Shown here piece after piece: positions 45,984-57,892 of a stretch of 64,000 nt of DNA. The notes below the pieces were generated by a model, which saw only the letters and a program-made list of their open reading frames with translations, did no database searches and was not told where the DNA came from. Numbering within the stretch: the first letter of the stretch is position 1; every line of letters starts with the position of its first letter. This DNA comes from Spirometra erinaceieuropaei (lineage: Eukaryota > Platyhelminthes > Cestoda > Diphyllobothriidea > Diphyllobothriidae). The stretch covers positions 36,525 through 100,524 of the forward strand of contig CACRXP010001164.1 in NCBI GenBank assembly GCA_902702965.1. The letters run 5' to 3'. Position numbers and translations under genes: made by a program.

Positions 45984-46211
45984 CCCGACCAAAGATTCCA
46001 TGATCGAATCTCAAGTGATCCACACTTTGGGTTGAATATGACTGGTTAAGGACGATTAATAATGTAAAACGGTCATTTATTTATCGGTGTCTTGAATTTA
46101 TCGGCACAATCTAAATTTTGTCTACTATTAGTCGCTGTGCGACTGCCAGCGAGGGTTCTGGTATAAGCCCCAAGGATCAACGGAACGAGCATTTTCCGAA
46201 ACCCGATCGGT
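45984..46211 (+). mobile_element. tRNA-derived SINE, degraded copy
   Basis: Head degraded (box B reads tgatcgaatctc); the body shares gactggtta, gtctactattagtcgctgtg, gggttctggtataagcccca and the gaacgagcattttccgaaac tail with the copy at 41690-41955. Confidence 0.6.
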
Positions 46212-46285
46212 GAGCCCCTACTGTAATAACACCTGACTGTACTTTTATTATTTATCCATACTGGATGAAATCGGAGAAAATGCAT

Positions 46286-46746
46286 TCAGGCAAGCGAGCT
46301 GTTTAGCAGTTTGCTAGTTTTGCCAGCGGCGTAGATATCGGCATTTCGGAGTTCAGTAAAGCGTTCTATTGGGTAGTTTCCAGTTAGTTGTACAGTGCCT
46401 GAGACATGTATCACAAATGACCCCTGTCTTATGCCACTTCTGCCTCCATAACAGCAGCCTTTGTTTATCTGCTGAATCACTGTCATAAATCCAGATTTGT
46501 CGGTTATATTCGGCGGCATACGCTTTGAAATGTAGGCGTGAAAAGGCGACGCAATGGGTTTACATTGCTTTGTGTTAATGACGGATTAGCATTGCTGAAT
46601 GCGACCAATAAATTAAGCACTTCGTCTGCGACAAATGTCGCATTTAGCGCACGATGAATCTTAATGATGATTAGACAACCAGTGTCGGTCCTTAAAGCAT
46701 AACAATACCATTTGATAAGTACAACCGCCGTAAAGTCTGTGCTCAC
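46286..46746 (-). CDS. Possible exon remnants, unknown protein, frame-broken
   Basis: Two overlapping minus frames look more coding-like than the surroundings. The upstream one (46746-46504) reads through IIIKIHRALNATF, ADEVLNLLVAFSNANPS and PLRRLFTPTFQSVC. The downstream one (46519-46286) reads GSFVIHVSGTVQLTGN, ERFTELRNADIY, and ends at TGA just before the SINE. They join only with a frame change near 46510, where no intron fits. The upstream piece has a length and a Cys-near-stop end faintly like the family's terminal exon, but without the Trp and F-T-S-L-T-D marks. Unknown; may be a decayed gene cut by the SINE. Confidence 0.22.
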
Positions 46747-47240
46747 ATCACCTTAGGCCCTCGCCGCACAAGATCAGCGAATGTGTTCACTGGGATCTTT
46801 CACACTATTTGCACTCCTTATGTACTTGTTTTTACTCACAGCCTGCAAGTATGAAGATAGCGTATGTAAGTTAAATTTTACGGTGGTTCGCGTCGATTCA
46901 GGTACTGTCCGACGTTTTTACATGTGTCTCTAAGTAGGCTTTGCAATTTTTCTAGTTGCCTAAAATACTTGGAAAAAAGGCATCAAGAGTTCGAAAACTT
47001 TATTGTAGAATCCACATTTTTGATTTTGAAACACATATTGCTTGTCGTATTAAGGACAAAAAAATGTCAGGTATGTCTTCTGACATATTAAGTGGGAAAT
47101 TCGGCGCACTGGACATTCATGATTGAAATTTCCCAAAGGACTGCAATTCACGCAGTTTGTAATTTATACTTACTTCTCTGTACGCAATATTTAGAAAAGC
47201 TTTGCTATTAACTAAACGTGTCCATATTTTGGCATTTTAG
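46747..47240. other. Upstream of copy C; no exon identified
   Basis: The preceding exon(s) of copy C should lie here or further left. No frame with a phase-1 donor stood out. Confidence 0.35.
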
Positions 47241-47494
47241 CGCCAACGCCGTGTCCACTCTTCGGGGAGAATTTGCGGCTTACCAACATCTTGCTGGATC
47301 AGCTGAGTCGGAATTCAGTGTTTAGTGTACACAGGCAGAACGGTGATAATACCACTACAAGCTTAGTCATCCGGGTTCAGTTTGAACCAATAATTAATTA
47401 TTGCTTCACTGTGTTCCAAACGGTTGAAGCACACGCCTTCAGATTGGCGTGCAATGTAACATTTCCGCTGGTGCACATTCGCCTGCTTTATACA
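47241..47494 (+). CDS. Cysteine-family gene, copy C, first visible exon
   Basis: Acceptor cattttag, two leading bases, then 84 codons to donor aca then gtaaac in phase 0, the same length and phase as copy D. Most residues differ from A, B and D, but cysteines stand at codons 4, 54 and 70, Pro at 5 and the sequon N-V-T at 71-73. Retention of just these positions implies structural cysteines and a kept glycosylation site. The downstream intron is only 496 bp, against 3.4-4.2 kb in the copies carrying insertions. Confidence 0.62.
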
Positions 47495-47990
47495 GTAAAC
47501 ACAATTACTTTAAATATTTGCATCCTGACAAGCAATAGTGCCTACTTTGACTTCGCGTACATGACCCGTTTAAAACGCCGACTTTACGCATATGAATGAA
47601 AATGATTACTTAATGTAAACCACTCGTATAATTTCGTGGATAATTTGGGCGAAATTACATCTTTTATCAGTTTTATTTTGTACATCCATACAGGTTGTTT
47701 GTAAACGGCACTGTTATAGGTAATGTTAACTGTTAATTTGAAAAGAAATGCTGATGCTAATCACATAACTAGGCTGTTCACTAATCGCACTTACCTCCAG
47801 TCGCGAAACTCGGCACAAAACGCCGTACTACTATAACCGAGATTTTGACTTATATTCTGACGTATTATTACCGGTGTCTTTTTAATTAGGCAAGTTAAGC
47901 ATTACGGCTTCCGCCTCCGCGGAGTATTTATTGAAATGTTATCGAATGCCCGTGTGCTATTTACGTTTCTTTCCCATGTTATAGTTTCAG

Positions 47991-48275
47991 ATGAACCCGC
48001 TCATAGCAATGGCCACTCGGCCCGCAAGTGTTGACAAACTTAACTTCCACGTGAAAAATGTGGACGCGATTGCAGACTTCCTGCTCGCATCGAGCGCACC
48101 AGCAGAACGCGATCTATTGCATTTCAACGGATTTGTTTTTATTAACATTGTCGAGAATGCCCGGAGACAACGTTGGAAGGGGGTGACACCATGGAGACAA
48201 AATTTACTGCGTACACTGGACGTTCTTGCATCGGAGGCCTCCGCGATTGCATTGGCTTTCTCTTGCATCACATGA
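47991..48275 (+). CDS. Cysteine-family gene, copy C, terminal exon
   Basis: Acceptor atagtttcag then 94 codons in phase 0 and TGA. It keeps the Trp (TPWRQNLL), a basic segment before it (ENARRQRWK), a hydrophobic Ala-rich helix (VLASEASAIALAFS) and the Cys-X-X-stop end (SCIT); the F-T-S-L-T-D motif is reduced to GFVFINIVE. Two residues shorter than A, B and D. The antisense frame over the same bases is also open; I take the sense strand because of splice sites, phase and the final Cys. Confidence 0.6.
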   Translation: MNPLIAMATRPASVDKLNFHVKNVDAIADFLLASSAPAERDLLHFNGFVFINIVENARRQRWKGVTPWRQNLLRTLDVLASEASAIALAFSCIT

Positions 48276-48609
48276 TTAATATTCTATATGAGCATCAGAA
48301 CAAATGTGACGCCGTGAAAAATATATTCTTTTGTTCAAACATGTTTTGATGAGCAAATAACAGCTTTACGCAATTCCTTATGCCTATTTCATTATAAACG
48401 CCGTATTGTTTATTGTTTCGAACGCAAATAGTATCGCAAATTCTAATTTATATTTGTGGATCTGCATTTTAGTAGTAGTCACACTCCTGGAAGAGATCGA
48501 GGGGTATAAAAAAGCATGCGGTAATGTGCAAAGCATGCAAATAATTTAAAACACACGTAAGAAATATCGTTTATATGTGGGGCAGTTATATAAGCATGAT
48601 TTTCACAGA
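48276..48609. other. Downstream of copy C, nothing seen
   Basis: AT-rich spacer between the stop of copy C and the possible exon at 48610. Confidence 0.4.
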
Positions 48610-48803
48610 TGGGAAATGTAGGTCATTCAAATACAGGCGTTTTTACGAAACATACCCTTATGTGGAAAGTATTTGTATCAAAATGGGCTATTAATTTCAG
48701 TTGTCCGAAAGACGCAACAGAAGACGATGTGATCTTGTACAGCTACGATGACATTTCAAGTGCTTCCTTTTTGACCCGTTCCAATACCGTACAAAGGAAT
48801 TGA
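48610..48803 (+). CDS. Possible exon downstream of copy C
   Basis: Acceptor gattttcacag followed by an open frame of 64 codons to TGA. The peptide contains LMWKVFVSKWAINFSC and an acidic stretch (ATEDDVILYSYDD), which looks like real protein. A possible donor (acc then gtacaa) lies 15 bases before the stop. I do not recognise it, and it has no match to the family exons beyond a similar beta-like run. Confidence 0.28.
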
Positions 48804-50689
48804 CGACTTTTGGAAGAATCACCTTTTCTAGGAAGATAATAACCAATTCCCGCGAATTAAGGTTTACTCCACAATACGGCACTTTAACATTTTTTTTCTT
48901 TTTATTTTTGCATTTCTTTAACTGTACATATCCGACTCGTTTCCTGCGGTTTTTCCATGGTTATTTGCTACTCGTTCATGAAGACATAATTTCTCTAGTA
49001 CGCCATTCAGACTTCCTGATTTGTAAAAGATCAGTTCGAGCATTGCGATAATGCCTGTCTCTAACAAATAAATCACTAAGCACATGCCACGTATGCTGCC
49101 GTTTTTCTGTTAATACACAAGGACGTTGGTTAATTTTGGTATAATTAACAGATATTGCGCGGTATAATCCTTTCATCACGAAAACTAAATTGATCGGGCA
49201 TTCTGATTTGAAAGTAAACAATTCGAGTATTGCGATGTTAATCTTCGTTAACCCATTACTTGAAGATTAGATTTTAAAGTTCTTCCATTCATGTGCTCAG
49301 TGAATACACTAAACAGTAGCTACTTCTTTGAAGAACTAGAAAAAGAAGAAAAAACCATACATGATGACCACTGCTGGAATCATCAGTTCGAGTGTGGTAT
49401 CCCTGTCTTTTTCGGAAATGATAACCGAGGATGCCAATATTAAGGAACCGGCAAAAATAGACGTTTTGAGTTGAGCTGCATGCGGGCGACAATGATTTTT
49501 TTTAAAAACAAAAAAATATATAATGTGAAGCGCAAAAAAACATAAGGTCCGCAAATTACCTGCAATACAAATAAAAGAGAAAACGAAATTGTGTTAACTG
49601 CAACATGGCCGACAAAGAGTTGGTTCAGTAATACTGGTAACGTTAGCAGCCATGTATGAACTCAAATCGAAAAATGGACGATATTTTCCAGGAAGTGTTG
49701 TGATACAGAGTAACAGGAAATTTGCAAAGCACAATAGTGACGCAAATTGCAACCTTCTGAAATGTCGGCAAAATATCGCCAGAAAGATCGATGCAGCGAG
49801 AGAAGATAAAAATTAATCTGTATTATGCAGATCAACGCGAATGCCATTGGACGAACAGCAAGTGTGAAGATGCCACTGCCATTTCTAAGCCCGTAGCAAG
49901 GACTTGTTTACAACTCACATGGGGCAATCCCCGCGTCATCGGGTTAGGGAGACTAGCGAAATTAAATAGTAAAGCCTTAAATAATACTGTTGAAAGTGGC
50001 CATTTCTGGACGACAACTCCATAAAGGAAAACATGGTTTATAATGCAAAGTCTTGTTATACAGCGCCGCCCAGACACAGAACTAAAACCGCATGAGCTGT
50101 AAAAAAATGGCGCGCACTTCATTCAAAAAGACTTACAGCTATCTGCAAAAGGACATATTATATTAGAAAAGAAAGCCATTTTTTTCGAACTTATTAAATG
50201 TTCAATTAAGATGGTTTGCTGTTAAGATGCGCTAATATGGTTCACTCACAAAGACATTTGGTCATGATTAAGCAGACATCGTTTTGCAAATGTGAAAAAG
50301 TGTATGCCTTTTTAAAATCCAGTGCAATTTAAAGCCTAAGCACTTATTTCGAATTGTCTATGCATATGCATATGAACTTAAGTCGAAAAATGGACGATAT
50401 TTTCCAGGAAGTGTTGCGACCAAGCTTCTGCTGGACCAGTTTTGCGCTCCAGATTCTAGATGATTGTTAAGTGTATTTTTTGTTAATATATTCAATCAAT
50501 GAAGCTAACTGTCGAAACGTATACATTTAGAAGATTATGCGTCTTGCTGTACAGTATTGCTTTCGGTTCAGAACAGCTGTGGAAAAACCGGACAAAGTCG
50601 TGTTAAATCTATCAGCTGACTTTTCGATTAATTAAAGTGGACTGGCAACAGATGTACGCCAAGTGTAGGTCATACTTTCCATCAGAGGT
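48804..50689. other. No gene seen
   Basis: Short overlapping frames only. A tcgaaaaatggacgatatttt then ccaggaagtgttg[t/c] block occurs twice (49667-49703 and 50383-50419), so at least one small dispersed repeat is present. Confidence 0.4.
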
Positions 50690-51110
50690 TCTGCGCGTGA
50701 ATCGAGACTGTCGTGACTGTGACAGGATCACTGTCTTTTGGTGCTTCTGTTGTCAGGTCAGGTCAGATCGACCTGTCAGACATGGTCGTCTCAAAGCAAA
50801 ACCCACTGACAGCCATGCCTATCTAAGCGTCTACTCTCTCTATACTCTACGTTCCCGTATGCACTTACGTAAGGTCGTCCACTAGACTCCGCTGTTCATA
50901 CATTTATGGACACGAATTATTAACATCTAGGCACTCAGCTAGTTCTCACCGGCAACCGGACACACTAATTCAGAAAGCACTCTTGGGCAGGCATCAGCAA
51001 TGTGCAACTCAGAACGCGAGAGCAGAAACGAGTTGTAAATTTAAAATATTCAGACTGATTTACGTTCACAGTTCCTCAAAGACAATAGGATCTGCCTTTA
51101 CTCACAGTGG
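50690..51110. repeat. Dispersed repeat with gtcag motifs, copy 2
   Basis: Partner of 44115-44530, with the same order of blocks and moderate divergence. Confidence 0.6.
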
Positions 51111-54100
51111 TCAATACAATCTCCGTATTCTTGCCGGTAAAGATCCCATTATTTTACGGGCATCATGCTGGTTCAAGATACATTATTGTTTATGGCCTGG
51201 TCACTATTTTCAAACGAGAAATAAGGGTTTATTTGGATGCAGTCTGCAGCGTGCTTCATGAAGTGGACACGATCGCTATAGCAACACATTTGTCCCCTCG
51301 ACATTTCAAATTCAGGGTTGAGCTCGTCGATCGAGGGATTGGAAAATTAAATTAATTTAAACGTATGACTTTGGGATAATTAGTGGTTACAGCTACCATG
51401 ATACCAGATACCTATTGGAAATGACGGATCTCGTAACGTCGATCAAGTTTGCCATCGTCTTTAAAATCCTGGTGGCCTAAATTCGATTCCGTAATCGTTC
51501 TAGTTTTCTCGCCCATGCTGGACGTTGACAATATTTATGAATTGCTTTTATTGAGGGCTGACTCTGTTGATGTAATTAAGTATGAATCCAAAACTTTAAG
51601 CAAATGAATTTACTGTTTTGGCGATATCGCATAATTTTCAAAGCAATCGTTTCGAATGGCATCGAATTTTCAAAGTGAAGTAAGTAACAGCCACAAACCC
51701 CTAAACTACATCAACGTCCCGCATAAACCTAAATTACCAATATTTTTGTATTAATCGACACAATTTAATTATTCGAAACAGGCTGCGTCAACGAGTATTT
51801 CTTCCTATTTACCGATCATTTATTAGCGCTCTGAGGACTGCATCCAACTACTTTAGAGTCCAGTTCCTTGGGACACTGACCTGCAGAGAAATTATGATAA
51901 AGCTTACACCGAATTGGTGTTTATTGACACATGTGACACTGTGTATGTAAGTGGTGGGTATTAATCGATTCTCCTGGTGATAGACGCTCCTGTGCAGGAG
52001 GAGCAGTGAGGACAAACCCAAATCCGACCTCTTAGCCTGTGCTGTTTGCAAAGCGGAGCACTATTGGTGTCCGATCAGGAATGCCATTGTGAAGTGCTGT
52101 GTCTCTAGGCGCGCGCGTATGAGCGAGCTAGCGGTCTGACGGATAGATGTGTGCAGGTTGGGTTCGTCTACGCATGAACACCGGAGCCTTGTGTTTGTGC
52201 GCACACGCATGTGTGTGCGTGCATGCAGATGGCGCAGACAGTAATCGTCTGGAGGGTATTGCTGGGAGATGAACAAGTCCGACAGCTCACGCCTCCAGAC
52301 CTGACATGCACTGGCATCAGCGGGTGCAACACGGGCACCTGAAATCTTTAAACTGACCAAGACAGTCAACGAGTGCTTGCAAGAAGTGTCTTAAATGGAA
52401 TAAAAATATGGGTTCTCATAAGGACATAATGTTGCCTACGTGGACGACTGTCACTTCTTTAGTTCTCGTTATTTAGCGAAAAGCCAGTTTTCTTGCTGAG
52501 CAAACACGAGAAATCATACTTTTTGTTCAGTGGTCTGCTTTTGTATTATTTGCTACTGACAACGATTGCGGGGATTTCTAATTGTTATATTTGCTTTTTC
52601 CTTTGCCTATACAATGAATCTGATAGGATATGGGGCGATTAGTTTATATCTGTTGTCTGAGAGTACTACATTCGGCAGCTTCTGAATTTCGGTTAGCACA
52701 ATGTTGCGCGCTTTGCGGATTGCTTAGTTGTATAAGATTAGATTCGGCTTTCCTTTCGGGGATAAAAATCAACAAATAATACGTTCCGCAATTGCATTTG
52801 TATTTTTAGAGACCAATTTTTACTATCCTCTGTCTGTGGATTTATCTGATGTTTTCGTAATCCAGTTATATTTTTCGATCAAAATGAAAACAGTATATAG
52901 TGCTCTAAAATTGCTCTACAATTATAAATTGCACATGAATATGTAGTTAAACAAAATTTCTGTCGTATGCCATTCCAAGCCCGTCACCGTCTGCTATGTC
53001 ATCTGATTGTAAACAGCTAGTTGTTAAATAATAGCCGCCTGGTCAGCTTTTGAAAAATTGGATAATGTGCGCAAACCCATACGCCATATCGGCTTTATTC
53101 CAGCCTCTGTTTGATGTGTGCGTTATGGTTTTCCACCTTTATGTAAGATGATCCAACAACAGTTATGAAATTAACCTTGTTTAAGAACACAATGAAAGCC
53201 GCCAACATAAAGATTAATATACGAACAACCTGTTTAAAAGAGGTGATCAGAATATGTCGTCCTCTTGATCTCTTAAATTCACGATTTTCGGTCAGTTTTG
53301 GGCTATTTTCTTTTAACTTGCTTTTATTGTGAAATCAAGTCAGATTGGAAGCCGCATATTCCTATCGAAAATAATTTCTGTTCAAATTACTGTGCTAGTC
53401 TTAGATAGGTGATACGGGCTCAATCTCACCAAAGGCCCAAATTCCTCTAATTGTACTTTTATTTATGTTTGACATAGACTGTCCGGTTTCCTTGTCATGC
53501 TGGTTAGCTTTTAGGCGCGTTATCAACCATCATGCCAAGAGCGTGCAATGCGATTAAATATTGAGGAGTAAGGACGCTAATTTAAGCTTAATTTAAGAAT
53601 TTGTTGGTTTCTCATTATTATCTTAGTCTGCGATGTCATTTTCTTTCGATGAGGTGAGAATAAAACTGAGCTTCCGTAGTCAAAGCGGGCATGCGGGCAC
53701 AGACGATGGATAGAGATACGTTAACATACTTCGAGTGACCAACCGATTAAGCGGCTGCATTTCTTAAAGGACTAATATAGAAATGTATCGTTAAATAAAT
53801 TCTTAACAAAATTTATTTTTCTACCCCCTTAACGCAGTAATTAGTCACACCTAACGTTTTACAACTATGGAACCTGTTATGCGATTTAACTGATTCCGCT
53901 CTTTTAAGAGGGAAAGGACATAGAATGCAGTGCTTCAATCTTTTTTTTTTAATTACGGCCCATTTGAACCCCACTTTTATATCTTGCATATTGAATATTG
54001 ACATTAAAAAGAACATGGGAATTTTATAAATGCCGCACACATACTTCCGAAAGACAGCTGCGTGAATGACAGTCATCCATGGATTATGGGCATTTCAGTT

Positions 54101-55114
54101 TGCACTTTGAACTCCTTCCATTTCTCATGTTTCTGTGAGGCCGCGCAGACGGCTGACAGAATTGGCATCGGCAGGACCCATCCTTAACCTTATGCATAGC
54201 CTGAAGGAATTTGATATTTGTGTGGACTGCTACGGAATATTTAGATGTGTACATCCAAGCGTCTGCCTACTTACATGACTGAAGAAAATAGACCACATTG
54301 GTGAAACGGGTCGGACATCAAACAAAACAGAAGGGTATTTTAGGAGAATTCTTTGGGCGTGCATGGTCGGCCCAATCTATGACCAGCATGTCTAATCATA
54401 TAGAGTCTAACCCCACTATCAGATGAGGAAGTAATGACAGGATGTATCATTGTCAACAAGGCAGATGACAGTTAGCCACTCAAGGTGATGCAAAAATAAG
54501 GAGTGTGCCGAGGCTCAAATAGTTCATTGATGCATGCACTCCGACCTTGAATGCAGGCTCTGTAGCTGCTAGTGGCTGATTTCGACGCAGCTTAAAACCA
54601 CCCGATGATGGCGGGGATGATGACGAAAATCACCTACTGGGCACTGTTCTTGAACCTCCATCTGTCGCCCTTTCGGTTAATTACCAAACTGTTAACAATT
54701 TAGTAATTTTCACTAGTCTTTCCGTCAGCTCACTCAAACAGCAGCCGAGGATTTTTGTCGAGGCTATCTTAAAAGATCAGTTCATATAAAAGCGGAATCA
54801 GTGCAGTTGCTCAAGGATTCCAATCTGGTTTGCGCTAAGTTAAATACTGGTTTCAACTAGTCCTCACGACAGCTCTGTCAGACATCGACCGACGATGTTC
54901 CTTGCGGCTTTCTTAAGGATCGATGTCTGGAAAAGCGGAATTAACCCAACCTCCACAAACCTTTACATTAGTAAAAAAATGCACGTTGATTACCCGGGCG
55001 TGTTGACACAATTTCAATATAAATGACTAAATCGAACTCGTACCTTCGAAGCTCTAAAACACCAATTACTACAAGTAGTTTTGTATAGGGTTTCGAATAA
55101 TTCTTTTAGGTAGC
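51111..55114. other. No certain gene
   Basis: Short frames at 51107-51355, 52728-52946 and minus 52061-52369 and 53813-54076 have no motif or splice support. An alternating purine-pyrimidine run lies at 52197-52229. Nothing else is recognised. Confidence 0.35.
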
Positions 55115-55134
55115 ATATATATATATATATATAT
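55115..55134. repeat. (TA)n microsatellite
   Basis: About ten TA units. Confidence 0.9.
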
Positions 55135-55175
55135 GCAACAGGCAACAAATTGATAAATAAACATATACTTTTGCG

Positions 55176-55227
55176 TTACCGTCATTTTCCGCGTAATCTG
55201 GCTCGATATAATACACGTAGATGCCGC
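55176..55227 (-). CDS. Possible small internal exon
   Basis: On the minus strand a strong acceptor (aaaacattttacag) is followed 52 bases later by gacg then gtaacg. One frame reads VGGIYVYYIEPDYAEND. Both splice signals are plausible but there is no partner exon. Confidence 0.15.
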
Positions 55228-56374
55228 CAACACTGTAAAATGTTTTAAAAATATGATCTTATCAGGAAATCCCTCAAACTTGTTCCTTAAACGAGACGAA
55301 TTATTGAACAGAAATACAGTTTCCTTAAAAGACATTGGAAAATATTAAGTATCTTGCAATCGCCTAAGATGTACTACAGGCAAAATGTATGTTCTGCTTA
55401 AAATGTGGAAGACACTTAATTGCGTGGGGTTTGAAGATTGGTGAAGCACGAGGCATATGTCTACAAACTGCTCTGCCAATATCATGCGCCTTTGTAACCA
55501 TGTGAGTTAACTGGTTGAAGGGGCAGTCGCGTATCTCAGTGGATATTAATTAATAAACACACAGCTGAAACCTCAGTCGGTTAACTCATGTCGCGCAAGG
55601 AAATCATCTTGCAGTTGACGATGATCCTGGTGTTGCATATTAACAACTCCTACACAAATATTCTGTGTATGTAATTTTTAACTAATTCGCGATTATTTTT
55701 CCTTATTTTTGGTGCCTCATTCGCTACTGTTTTATCAATTGCTCCATATAATGCTTCACCAATGTAGTGTCTATAATGATACATCCTCTGACTATCAAGT
55801 ACTCGCTTGCTTCATTTAACTGTAACTTAGGAAAAATCTTTAAACGCTTTTCTGCTCCCTACTGAATTTTAACTTGCCAAAGATAAACCTCCAACGCACC
55901 AAAAACACTGAAAGGGAAAATATGTATACAGTTTTTATTTCACAACCATGTAGATGTTTGCAGACGCTAACGTGTCAGCATAGACTTCAATTTAGTTATT
56001 GGAAGTGTTACAATCGCATGGAATAAAATGAGGGGATGCTGTAAAGGTAAAGAGTTGGCGTGAAGTATTATGTGTGCAGAATAACGCCATAAAAAATTTA
56101 CGAAAACAAGAGGCAGAGTGTTTCTTGGTGCAGCGACTCTGCCATTGAAGTAAAACTGTGCGTATTTTAAGGATATTACTTTAGAAGCGTGACGTTTCGG
56201 CTTCACAACCGAATCCAGACAGTCGGAGAAAGTTAGTGTACTGCCCATTTGTAGCAATATTTATAGGATGTATTTAGTGAGCCCACTGCATGCTTATCAC
56301 ATTTAACAGGCATCGGACGCTTCGGCCAGGTGTTGAAGCACGCCGTTGACAAACAGTCGTTATGCGTTCCTGTG
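55228..56374. other. No certain gene
   Basis: A 96-codon minus frame (55967-56257) includes the PLE-like tail at 56183-56235 and is probably part of a repeat. Confidence 0.35.
56183..56235 (-). other. Degenerate PLE tail / hammerhead relic
   Basis: On the minus strand ctgtctggattcggttgtga then agccgaaacgtcac shows the stem (ggattc with gaagcc, five of six pairs), gaaa and cgtc in the hammerhead order, but the ctganga core is missing two bases. Confidence 0.35.
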
Positions 56375-56610
56375 CCGGTCAAGATTATTGGCTCCTACGC
56401 CCATCGCACACAGCCGAGTGGTCGTTTACCGGATTTCGTCATTCGTCGAATTCCGGTGTTCGAGCGGTGTTTCTCCTTCACAGCGACCACTTTCCTGAAC
56501 TCTCCTCTTCGTTTTTCTTAGAAAATGTGAATCATTTTGACGCTTGACGCCTGTGTTTATAGGATTATGTTTCCTTACGTGAATCACTTTTGTCACTCGT
56601 CTCTGAAGCA
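56375..56610. repeat. Direct repeat left of foldback element
   Basis: About 235 bp repeated at 57660-57892: gcccatcgcaca[c/-]agccgag, cggatttc, a ttctctt/tctccttc run, cgaccactttcc[t/g]aact, tcttcgttttt, gacg[c/g]ttg[a/-]cgcctgt and tcgctcgtctct. The two copies flank the foldback element at 56613-57598. Confidence 0.65.
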
Positions 56611-56612
56611 TA

Positions 56613-57598
56613 TACCGTAGATTTGCTAACTCATGAAATGTCAGCCAAAATTTTGAAATGCGTTCTCGTTTCTAAAAGATAAATTAAGCATTATTGTAAA
56701 ACGAATAATGATGCAGCATAAATCTATAATGATCCGGTTACCTCGGGGTGTTAGCGTTCAAAAGAATTTAATTTCGCCTGCGTGCAAGATCTATACTCTG
56801 CAAAAAAATGAAAACTTAAGTAGGATGCAATTTTCTCATTGATCTTCGATGCCCATGAAAATTCAATTATATTTCATGGAAAACATGCATAAAAATATTC
56901 ACTCCCTTACATATTCGGTAGAAAATCACGTCTTCTTCTAAGTTTATACTCAAAAGAAGAGTACAATTCGGTTTTAAAAAGTTTTTAATTGCACGATTTT
57001 GTCATACCGTTAAATGGCCGTTCATGAAACGTCATGTATCTGCATTTACGAATATTGCTTGTACAGTTTACAATATGAGTCAAATCCACTGCTTAATTTC
57101 ATGAACCTCATATAGTCTCCTCTTAACACAGTAGAGAAATACATGGTTTTCCGTACACGGAAAATATACAGATTGTAGTTTTGAAACCCTGAATGGAATT
57201 GTAACAGCTGGTCGGGTTCAAAAAGTTCGGGAACTAAAAATTTTTCAAAACCAAATATTACTCATTTGTTGATTATTAATTTGAAAGAAGACGTGAATTC
57301 CTACCAAATAATTGAAAGAATGAATATTTTAATGCATGTTTTTCATGTAATATAATTGCATTTTCAAGGGCATCGAAAATCAGTGAGACAGTTGCATGCT
57401 ACTTAAGTAGTCATTTTTTGCAGTTTATGGATACTGAATGCAGCCGAAAATAAGTTCTTTCTAAAGCCGAAACCCTGTGGTAACCGGATCATTATAGATT
57501 AATGCTGATTCGTGATTAGTTTTACAACCTTTTTCAATTTATCTTTTCAAAACGAGAACGCATTTCGTTTGACATTTCATGAGTTAGCACATCTACTC
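56613..57598. repeat. Foldback element, family 1, copy c
   Basis: taccgtagatttgctaactc at the left and gagttagcacatctac at the right, long imperfect inverted arms, about 0.99 kb. It aligns with the copies at 16745 and 30644. Confidence 0.8.
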
Positions 57599-57659
57599 AT
57601 TTGCTTATGTATTTAATGTGACGGTAAAACGTAATACAAAAAAAGTGTTTACATTTCAT

Positions 57660-57892
57660 TAAAAATCCAAAATCCCACGCTCATCGCACACCGCCGAGCG
57701 GCCATTTACCGGATTTCATTCTCCATCGAAATCCGGCGTTCCAGCGTTTTTCTCTTTTACCCCGACCACTTTTCCGAACTTCTCTTCGCTTTTATTAGCA
57801 AATGTGAGTCAGTTTGACGGTCGGCGCCTGTTTTTATAAGAAGATGTTCCCTTACGTAGAATAGTTTTGTCGCTCGTCTCTAGACCATTAAT
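57660..57892. repeat. Direct repeat right of foldback element
   Basis: Second copy of 56375-56610. The pair may be a tandem repeat into which the foldback element inserted. Confidence 0.65.

Noticed and set aside
47987..48271. Antisense frame across the copy C terminal exon
   Set aside because: The sense strand has the acceptor, phase and Cys-X-X-stop of the family; the antisense frame is open by codon composition.
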